Source of the DNA: Streblospio benedicti
Lineage: Eukaryota; Annelida; Polychaeta; Spionida; Spionidae
Direction: 5' to 3'
DNA: 64,000 nucleotides
Assembly: GCA_019095985.1 (NCBI GenBank)
Contig: CM032662.1
Span: 36,713,038 to 36,777,037 of the forward strand
How positions within the stretch are numbered: position 1 is the stretch's first letter; every line of letters begins with the position of its first letter. Below the pieces are notes generated by a model. It saw only the letters and a list, made by a program, of their open reading frames with translations. It was not told where the DNA came from and did no database searches. Shown piece after piece: positions 56,601-64,000 of the stretch. The position numbers and the translations under genes are program-made.

Positions 56601-59108
56601 CAATGAAGGCTAAATCCCCAGCCTCCCCAGCCTTGTGAAAGTGAGTTACCCTCATATCAAGCGCAGAGCTTTAACTTTTATAAGAATTACTTCTATTCAT
56701 GCATCTAAATTAATCTTGGCATGAAATGTACAGCACAACTCCAGCAAAGTGTTAATCTGGCTCTATTCTGGTGTACTTTCAGCGCCTAAATATTGCAGCG
56801 TGTACCCGCTAGCCATAGGTAACCGGAACACGGAAATCATGATTGTGTTTGAGAACCAAGTATGGTATATGGCAGCTTGGGATGAGGTAAGCTTACATGA
56901 GTGTACTTAATTTCAACAAGTTATTTACGATTCACTAATCAAGCATCCAGGTATAAGAATATAATATAGATATATGGGCTGCAGAATAGAATAGTGTGTT
57001 GCTCAACCATGTGCTGTGTGTGTGTCTGTTGTTGTTGTTCGACCCACACCTCTTGCACTTTAAGTTTGAAACTGGGCCAACTGATGTGATACATGCCCAA
57101 CAAAGCACCTTTCTTGTAATCATTTTGGCAACCACGTCTTGAACGCACTTTGTCGTCGACATTTTGATCGCATTTATTTGTGATTAATTGTGAAAGGCCC
57201 TAAATGACAAAAATCTTTATCCAAAATAACATCATGGCCAACTGTGGACTTTTATTTGTGAACGTGTTCCTAGAATGCTGAGTCCCTGGTGTCTGAAGAC
57301 AGTTACACTAAAAGCGCCCGGTCAGAGATGTTTGAAGGGTTTGAGACAAAGGATGTCACAGCAGTCCTCTGGAATACGGATGACCTATATGTGTTTATCA
57401 AGGGTAAATATGTGTGTCATTCTGTAGACACCTCAAGTGCTAAACTGAATCCTTTTTCATATTTGAAATAAAACTTAAATTGAGTGTCCATGAATTTAAT
57501 ATTTGTGTTCTTTCAATATTACATACTTCATTTAGAATGATTTTTCTTATTAATTGCATTTTTATCTATGCTTTGCCACCCAGATATTTTGTATGTCACT
57601 TTAATGATGTTATTAATAATTCAAGTTTAAGAATAAAAAATGTTTTCAAATACTTGTTAATTTCTCTTTCAGACTACCATGTAATACTATATGATTCTTC
57701 AACTCCTCCACCATATAAGCCGGGAGGATGGATTTCCTAAGCTGATCACAGAGGTACCTTTGAATATACCTCATTTAAGTAGAGTCAAAATGAGTTGCCT
57801 ATAAATGGAAAATTTATTCATTTATTTTTATTTGTTTGTTTATTTGCTTCAGACTAAAAGTCCATATTACATAAAAGGAAAAATAAAAGAAATTGATGAT
57901 AAAATTATCACATCACTGTACATATCGCAGATACCAATATCACACATACAACTACCTACCCCAGACTACTTATTGAAGAAAAGTGCTTAAATAAGTAGAT
58001 TCTACAATGCTCCTGACAATACTGTTATGAGACTTAGTTAATCTCAACTTAAATCTGTATTTTCGTAACAGAATTTTAAAATGATCAATGCCATTAAAAA
58101 CATAAATACGAATCCGAGACTAACACCCCTTCGACATTAACCAGAGTTCATAAAAAGAAACAACTCATGGATGTATGACTGAGGGCTGCAGACAAAACCA
58201 TAAATATCCACCATGTATATTATAGCAGTAAGTTTTAAACAATTTTTCTTTAAAATTTCTTATAATAAGATTACCTTTAGCATACATGTATCATTTATGA
58301 CAAACTATATCTGCTTTATCATTTCAACTTTATCAATGTCCACACCTAGATATCGAACTGAGTCTACAATAGTCGACTGGACACCATTTAATTATAATGG
58401 TGGTTTACTGGATAAGAAGCACATACATTTAAAATACATTTGATATGTATACATTTTTTTTATACATTTAATAAAAATGTGGGAAAAACAGCGAAATTGC
58501 TCAGATTATGAGCAGTAGATTACCTTGGACACTCAATTATATGTAATTGTCACTCAGCATTTGTCCTTGATTTTTTCATAATCTCGAGGTTGAACTTTGT
58601 TCCTTCATTTGTGGAATATATATACTAATATTTAGTAGTATATCTTAACTATTTATAACACTAAACGGTTCAATTGGGGCTTGTTTGGAAGAATCAGTTT
58701 TCTGCAAAATACTGTAGGAAATTGTAATTGAGGCTGAGTTAGGGGTTTTGCCATATAGTAATTTTGCCAGATTACAAAAGTAATTTTGGTTAGCGGTAAA
58801 AAACACTGTAAAAAACATAAGTGGTAAATAGTTGCCAACTCTACTTGAACCGAGGTTTAACCTTCACCATGCACAAGATCAATAGTTGGTGTCAAGCCCT
58901 TCCCTTCAAACATTTTCATATACCAAGATGCTCAAGGATCATTGGTTGCAGGTGATTCCAACCTTTCCACCCAAGAAGTGTGTGGTAGCTGCTGGTATGA
59001 AGTCAGGCAAAGCCATCCTGTTTACTGACGATGAGATGTATGAGTATACAACCACAGACTTCACATCCGATACGACTTCTTTCGTCACTTCTGCAATTAG
59101 CACCATGT
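48565..59108 (+). CDS. Multi-exon secreted-type gene: sushi, C-type lectin and hemopexin-like repeats
   Basis: About 18 plus-strand exons with AG/GT borders, described in the four entries below. Domain order: sushi, sushi, C-type lectin, sushi, several hemopexin-like repeats, sushi, more hemopexin-like repeats. Such mosaics are extracellular binding proteins. No signal peptide exon and no terminal exon is visible, so both ends are missing or unrecognised. Four exons show a probable single-base frame break or a stop. The domain calls are by motif; the joining into one gene is inferred from strand, spacing and domain logic. Confidence 0.55.
48798..49449. mobile_element. MITE with TACC...GTTCACAC ends and internal degenerate repeats
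   Basis: Left TACCGCGTTCACACCAACGG and right, inverted, TACCCAGTTCACACTGAAGG; TTA flanks both ends (48795-48797 and 49450-49452). Inside, variants of AGCAAAGCTTG, ACAGAGCTTAG and TCAAAGCAT recur at least eight times. 652 bp, non-coding. Confidence 0.7.
49663..49830. repeat. Homopolymer-rich repeat fragment
   Basis: CAGGCCCGTAGCCAGGGGGG is followed by three diverged units of a TTGAACTGAACCCCCC type. The leading words are common at the ends of invertebrate DNA transposons. No partner end seen. Confidence 0.5.
51571..52360 (+). CDS. C-type lectin-like domain, two exons
   Basis: Exons 51571-51817 and 52095-52360. In order: TWTQSKYKCEEKGGELI (first helix with Cys), FNKIKYCFLEQYYENNPDF, FSWLGYQGSLNDQPP (the W-x-G strand), ACSMVSSKGSELGDGLF and VDTLCDEDRSSSTDFLQW, then a final VCQF. 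Cysteine order and the WLG motif fit the fold, which binds sugars or proteins. The EPN/QPD and WND calcium motifs are not present, so calcium-dependent sugar binding is doubtful. Confidence 0.75.
52593..53230 (+). CDS. Further sushi-like exons
   Basis: Exon 52593 to about 52755 reads CKVSQMEGATPGPNTVILDT, then FYNGERLAIGGVLNVKC, a sushi pattern, but meets an in-frame TAA (52727-52729) before the W-x-C end, which is visible just after it. Exon 53162-53230 reads GIATFRCGPHRTFDEHKGMH and ends at Cys-Glu. The stop may be a base error or a true lesion. Confidence 0.5.
53977..56263 (+). CDS. Hemopexin-like repeat exons, first set
   Basis: Exons 53977-54071 (CHPGEPVGLLTSDTAYSVLI), 54344-54493 (frame break inside; KSVTAACKVNNKVFFFID), 54807-54903 (DYTVYQYTMDIDTQELMW), 55511-55639 (TIVTAAVYLHAKGKFLLF) and 56127-56263 (EITAISHVADTNQYLAFSGS). 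Each has the propeller-blade pattern of hemopexin repeats: (V/I)TA(A/I), a variable turn, then a hydrophobic F-F/L-F strand and a Y-x-Y. Exon borders fall at blade borders. Function unknown. Confidence 0.55.
55025..55196. repeat. Small MITE with TACC...GACCATCCAAG ends
   Basis: TACCGTATACGACCATCCAAG-type left end against the inverse CTTGGATGGTCATTTATGG at the right; 172 bp, with the word TAACAGCCC repeated three times. Intronic. Confidence 0.75.
56427..59108 (+). CDS. Sushi exon and second set of hemopexin-like exons
   Basis: Exon 56427-56640 (CGRIKSYTHGEGVAYTTC, CTTKCNPGYFFREGLTEV) is a sushi module whose last part, ending PQPPQPCE, lies one frame over. Exons 56783-56886 (IMIVFENQVWYMAAWDE), 57274-57403 (EMFEGFETKDVTAVLWNTDD), 57673-57753 (DYHVILYDSS; GFPKLITE one frame over) and 58952-59108 (FPPKKCVVAAGMKSGKAILF, DDEMYEY) follow. 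GFPKLI then FP-x-x-P then AA is the classic hemopexin blade boundary. Pieces at 57853-57990 and 58349-58441 are less sure. Confidence 0.55.
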
Positions 59109-59404
59109 GTAAGTGTCACTAAACCTAAATAGTTCCAGTATGTTCTTGTCAAAATTATTTTAGAAGTTTTCCTAAAAGAATAGATTCTTAGAGCTATTTT
59201 AAGGGGATGAGTAACTTTTAATATAAGGAAAAAAATATATATTTTCAGCTTTTCAATGTTTATCATACTGTAAACAATAAAGAACAGCATGTTTGGAAAT
59301 GAACCTTTGATCATCATTAGTTTTCCTATTTTTACATATTTCGTGGACACCAACCCATAGGGACAAATAGTAACTCCTTTTCTGCAGGCTGATGAGGTTA
59401 TTTG

Positions 59405-59504
59405 NNNNNNNNNNNNNNNNNNNNNNNNNNNNNNNNNNNNNNNNNNNNNNNNNNNNNNNNNNNNNNNNNNNNNNNNNNNNNNNNNNNNNNNNNNNNNNNN
59501 NNNN
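59405..59504. other. Assembly gap, 100 N
   Basis: Exactly 100 unknown bases. Confidence 0.99.
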
Positions 59505-59514
59505 GTAATATTGC

Positions 59515-59835
59515 ATTTTTAAAATATTAGATATCTATTTCCATATTAATTTTATTCTTTCACATCTATATATCATGTGCTCTAAATTCTCTATTTGCCC
59601 ACATACCATACAATATTTGCTTATATTTTTAAACTTTAAAAGGTAGTTTTCAGTTGGAAAGATATTATGTAATATCTTAAAATTGAATTCTTTTAATTTT
59701 TTGGAATTTTTATGTTTATCAATTTTTCAGCATAGATTCGTTTCCAAATTTCTATAGTATTATAAAAATTAAATTGTTCAGAATGTACATACATCATTTT
59801 CCCTCTAACATTATTTTTTGACAATTACTGTGATA
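59515..59835 (-). mobile_element. LINE C-terminal remnant
   Basis: Minus strand: FNFKILHNIFPTENYLLKF, then YCMVCGQIENLEHMIYRC, the C-x-x-C...E-x-x-x-H...C knuckle after the RT of L1/Tx1-like LINEs. Short, and cut by the gap. Confidence 0.7.
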
Positions 59836-59965
59836 GTTTTTGTGGCAATCATAGTTATGTGTGCATGTAAATAGATTGAACATCTCAAAGTAATTTTATT
59901 TGGGATGATATTCCATCTGTATCCATGTAACAATAGATTTTTAGAAAGTTAACATTTCTTGCCAG

Positions 59966-60980
59966 ATGTACAAGTTGGCGCAAGAGACCATTGTGTTGCT
60001 GCTGGAATTCAACCCGGACAGTCAGGCTCTGCTACCAGAGCGCATGAAGTTGCTGATGGCATTGGCTAAGTCTATAGTCACAGGTTGGATGTTTTCGATC
60101 TTGTGCTTTCGATATTAAATAATGTACATATAGTACGATAACAGCCCTTTATGGAAAAACCACGAAGTAAAAAATGAAATTATATTAATAGAGTAATGAA
60201 AATATAGGTTAAACTCAAAATGCCATTTCTTGAAAAACAAATACAATATCTGCCTCTGCATTAGATGTTACACAATATCTTGATCAGTAAGATAACTGTT
60301 TTTTGATCAGTGGGATTTTATTCATGACATGATGAGATCCATTTTTCCTCTAATAAAGTCAAGAAAAATTAGTATGATTTTTCATTGATGGGGTCATGTG
60401 ATTTATAGGGGTGCATTGTGACAACAGGACAGTCATTTGATGAAAGCTGACAAGATTTGTATTTTTTTTTAATGATATTTTAGATGAATGATATCAAAAT
60501 AAAGCCAATCAAATATTACATTTTCAATATGTTAAGAGAATAATTTCAAAAGTAGATTTGATGCATGGCACCTTTTAAAATGTATAGCTGTAATCATGAT
60601 CTTGATATATAGAAACAGAAAGTGTAAAAATAAAAGCCTTTCTGTTATTTGATGTTATCAAATCTTTTGCGCTTTAAGTCTTGTTTTATCACCAATGGTA
60701 ACAAATGTGCTTTTTTTCATCAAATTTTCTGCACATTATGACCTAACTATTTGTTCTCCACACAGAGATCACGTTTAGGCTGCAGACAGCCATTGCCCCG
60801 ATCCGTCAGTCCCTGCTAGTTTTGCTTCTACCCTGGCTGCATAACCTGGAGCTTGTGGATCCCTCCTTGCCGTTGCTGCCTCTGAATCTGGCACGGGACA
60901 ATCTGCACCCACCACTGGAGGGCGAGGGATGGGGAAGTGCAGAGTTGGTGCTCAACAACCTGGTCTACATCACTGCAAAG
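59966..60980 (+). CDS. Two exons of a furry (FRY/FRYL-like) gene
   Basis: Exons 59966-60083 and 60766-60980 have clean splice sites and join in phase. The first reads KLAQETIVLLLEFNPDSQAL; the second LLPWLHNLELVDPSLPLLP and GEGWGSAELVLNNLVYITAK. The W-x-x-N-x-ELVD and GWGS...LVLNNLxYITAK strings are what I know from Furry proteins, very large scaffolds that work with NDR/LATS-type kinases in cell shape and growth. Furry has thousands of residues, so this is a small part, and neighbouring exons are not found in view. A few residues usual after GWGS appear to be missing. It may be an isolated gene fragment. Confidence 0.7.
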
Positions 60981-61049
60981 GTGACTTGATGGTTCTGTAA
61001 GTACTGATTACAACCATCCAGCGAAATGCTTACATTTTTTTCTAATATA

Positions 61050-62010
61050 CAGATTTATTTACATGATAATGCATACATATGATGTTTTGTAACTTTCATA
61101 ATTAAATAATAATAATAATATATATATACGCGAATATAAATACAAACAAGTACAGTATAGATATCATTAACTTTCACAAAATGACAAAATATTTTCCACA
61201 ATATGACCGTCATTACTACTATACTTCATCAAAATGACATAATTATAATCTATTCATATAGATAAATAATAAATTTGTATTAAACTTTTCCAAAGTTATA
61301 TTATAAGTATATATCATTCTTTTAATGCTAAAAATTATATTTTCGTTTTCTAATCTTTTTCCATTAAATTTGCATTTCGAATTTTCTTTAAAAATAGAAT
61401 ATATCACAGAGAAAATAAAATTATATGCAATTATTTTATCAGTTTAATTCGTAGTGTATAAAAACACATAAAATTAATTTCCAAGTAACATTACAATCAA
61501 TAATATTCGAAATATTTTGCCATATTTGATTTATATATGGGACAATCTTACAACATATGTTTTAAACTTTCAATTTCATTACATATATCACAATATTTTG
61601 ATATACTTTTTTGCCACTTATTTAACACATTACCACAAGGAAGAAAATTATAGTTGAAATACTTAACTTCATTGAAACCTAACTTTTGCTGGTATATTGA
61701 TTACCAATTTTGCTTACTGTTTTGGAAATGAAATTCCCTTGCATATATAGACTCAATATTAGCTCGTACATTATTTTTTTCAACTAATAGTTTGTAGAAA
61801 AATTTACTTTTTTTGTCTCCGATCAAAAAGTGTGTTACTTGATAAAATAAAATAGGATTTTTGATATTTACATGATTACCAATTTTAGGATCAATATGCT
61901 TAAATCTTTTCAATACATATCTCTTAATTATATACATTTATTGAATTATGTTTGACTTGTTTTCTATTGTTTTGTAAATTTCATTTTCATCAAAGAATCT
62001 GCCTTCTAAA
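61050..62010 (-). mobile_element. LINE C-terminal remnant, second copy
   Basis: Minus strand: SKFFYKLLVEKNNVRANIES, LGFNEVKYFNYNFLPCG, then YCDICNEIESLKHML and DC. Same type of post-RT region as at 59515-59835, somewhat diverged. AT-rich, with frame breaks; RT and endonuclease are missing. Confidence 0.7.
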
Positions 62011-62389
62011 GTAACTAGATTTTACATACATAAATTTTTCTTTCATCCAATTCTTTAAATACAAATTACTTTCTTTGATCTTAAAATGTTAATTTTAACT
62101 GTTTGCCAAACAGCAGTTTACCACATACTTTCTAATGATTGCAGTTTGCGTTGTAAAACGCCTATTGCACGCTAATTTAAACTGTTTTCAGTTTGATATT
62201 ATCACCTATGCTAAAGTTTACACCTATGCTGTGTGTTTACCGCCATGTTGGTTTAGGGGCTCACACGGCCAATTTTAATATGGGTGAGATTTAAGTTTGT
62301 GTAACTTCTATTACTGATGCAGTTGCATGTGCATGTTGCACCTATTGCATTTGTTATACACTATAGTTTCTGATTTTACATTTTTCAGA

Positions 62390-63331
62390 ATGAGCACAGA
62401 AACTTCAAAACAACAATGGGGAAAGGGAAAATCTGATACTCCCCTCTCTCCATTAGTCCAAGTGACTATCCCAAGGCAGACCTGCTTAAAACAAACGCAT
62501 TCCCTTATGGGCAAGAAAATAGATAATGCCCTCGCCCAACATGATGAGATTAAGACAGTACACTTCCCTTATGGGTATTGCCCCTCAGATCAATTATCTT
62601 TTGATAAAGATGAGGAGGGGGAGGATGAAATAGATGATATTGAGGAGGAAAATGAGGAGGAAATTGCTCAGGTTGAGAACAAAGAAGAGCAATCTGCACA
62701 GCCAAAACCGCCACCAGATGCTGGATTTGCTAAATCATATGTGCCAGTAACCACAGGGCCTGCTATTGCAGATGAGGTGGCAAGAGGCCTGAGTTACGTG
62801 CTGAGAAATCCTCTAGACGCTTATGCCTGGCATGAAATTACTTAAGCAAACAAGCCACCTGCAAATGTTCCTGCACTCACCACCCCAAAGTGCAATGAGA
62901 CCATTTTTAAAAATGTTCAAGGGAACGCAAGGAACACAGATTATGCCCTTCAGGACATTCATGATCAGTTAGTGACTGGCATAGTGGCAGTGGCAAAACT
63001 AGCGCCAACAACCATCACACCAGAGTGGGGACAAGCATTGACGGCCCTAGCCCATACATCATATGAGCTCAATATGCCTCGCAGGTTCCTCCTAAAACCT
63101 TCCCTACAACAGCAGTATGTTCAGCTGTGCTCACCCTCTGTGGAGTTAACATCACAGCTCTTTGGAGATGACCTCTCTAAAGAAGTCCGAGAGATCACTG
63201 ATGTAAACAAGGCGACCGAAAAAATGATGAAAAAATGGAGTAGACCACCCACTCAAAATAACACCAAAAAAAGCGCAAATATATCGTGGTTTCCCCGGCG
63301 TGTTTCTAACCCAGGATTTCTAAATGAATGA
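62390..63331 (+). mobile_element. DIRS-type retroelement fossil, gag-like part
   Basis: The region encodes gag-like sequence: an acidic N-terminal part (EEGEDEIDDIEEENEEEIAQ) and a C-terminal part with RRFLLKPSLQQQYVQLC and LFGDDLSKEV, motifs I associate with the first protein of DIRS-like tyrosine-recombinase retrotransposons. It is broken, with about one interruption, and no pol or recombinase region or terminal repeats are in view. Probably old, but its age cannot be set from one copy. Confidence 0.6.
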
Positions 63332-64000
63332 ACATATCTGTAGACCCAGATAATATGTTTAAACGCTCCAATTGTAACAATAGCATGCTTACTTTTAAAA
63401 TTCATATGTTTTAAGGACTATGAAGAATCTACCCAAACTTGCTAGAGTGACACCCAAGTTAAAATGTAATCTGGAGATAATACAAACATGAATTCATAAA
63501 AACACCTTGTGACCCAAAATATGCCACTTATGCTTGGGTTTAGGGCAAAAATTGGCGAGGTCTTTGTTGTCCATTGATAATTGTACATAGTTGATTCCAA
63601 GCTTACCCATGATTTCTCATGGTCTTGGGTAATGGACACAGACCTCCATTAGATGATCTGTGTGTGATGAATATATATACTCTTCAATCTACTATTTCTT
63701 AATTCTGCTTCCGTTTAGCATAGTTTGGTGAGTAACCTTAAGGAAATGATGAGTATAAATTATGGATTTATAATTATATGTAAGAGGAGTTAATGATCAA
63801 ATTCTTAGAGAGCTCAATATGATGTTAATGATGTTTGAAATAGAAAATTTGCTTTTTAATATTTAGTCCATGAAGCGCTCATGTAGAACAAACACAATGC
63901 ACTCGTAGTTCCACCAAGGATATCACAAGGATATTACAAGGATATTATAAGTATAGGATATTTTGCTCTAGCCCAAATATGAAATGCCTTCTGCACTACA
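63332..64000. other. Nothing recognised
   Basis: AT-rich, no convincing exon. A short tandem (CACAAGGATATTA)n-like triplet lies near 63918-63948. Confidence 0.5.

Overview
The window looks like draft nuclear DNA from an invertebrate animal, most likely a marine deuterostome such as a hemichordate or a relative. It is AT-rich, genes are split into many short exons with ordinary GT/AG splice sites, introns are crowded with small transposons, and there are three assembly gaps of exactly 100 N (15821-15920, 33928-34027, 59405-59504). The group is inferred from the protein types (lipid-transfer, PAN-like, C-type lectin, sushi and hemopexin-like domains); I cannot name the species. All gene models are by eye, from open frames and splice sites, and are incomplete. 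Layout: (1) 461-27386, minus strand: one very long multi-exon gene, or two adjacent ones. It opens with a signal-peptide exon and exons that read like the N-terminal beta-sheet and alpha-helical domains of a large lipid transfer protein (vitellogenin/apolipophorin/MTP superfamily). It runs on through unrecognised exons to a PAN/apple-like exon and several repeated extracellular beta-sandwich-like exons at the low-coordinate end. About 2 kb in its middle (13129-15820 against 16019-17990) is present twice, with different damage in each copy. (2) 27390-31890: intergenic, holding a Harbinger-like MITE, broken LINE pieces and a (CA)n array of more than 200 bp. (3) 32072-33889, plus: part of a gene with secreted-type exons ending in a membrane helix, followed by a gap and a stray copy of one exon of the lipid-transfer gene. 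(4) 34580-43620: repeat-rich. It holds a LINE 3' end, a long open region of an uncharacterised multi-copy invertebrate family (36040-37938), the second Harbinger-like MITE, and a minus-strand LINE reverse transcriptase (40867-43331). (5) 43761-45491, plus: spliced exons resembling KDZ-transposase-associated proteins. Then 45536-48497: a chain of inverted-repeat elements and a Penelope-like GIY-YIG endonuclease fragment between inverted repeats. (6) 48565-59108, plus: a multi-exon secreted-type gene with sushi, C-type-lectin and hemopexin-like repeats. (7) 59515-62100: two furry (FRY-like) exons between LINE remnants. (8) 62390-63331: a broken DIRS-type gag-like fossil; nothing recognised after it. 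No operon or pathway links the genes. The host genes are mostly extracellular or secreted-type proteins. Many otherwise convincing exons carry single frame breaks, which suggests base-level assembly error, pseudogenisation, or both. Two hammerhead-ribozyme-like motifs (14963-15009 and 17408-17434) lie inside elements inserted in the duplicated region and are among the more unusual signals here.
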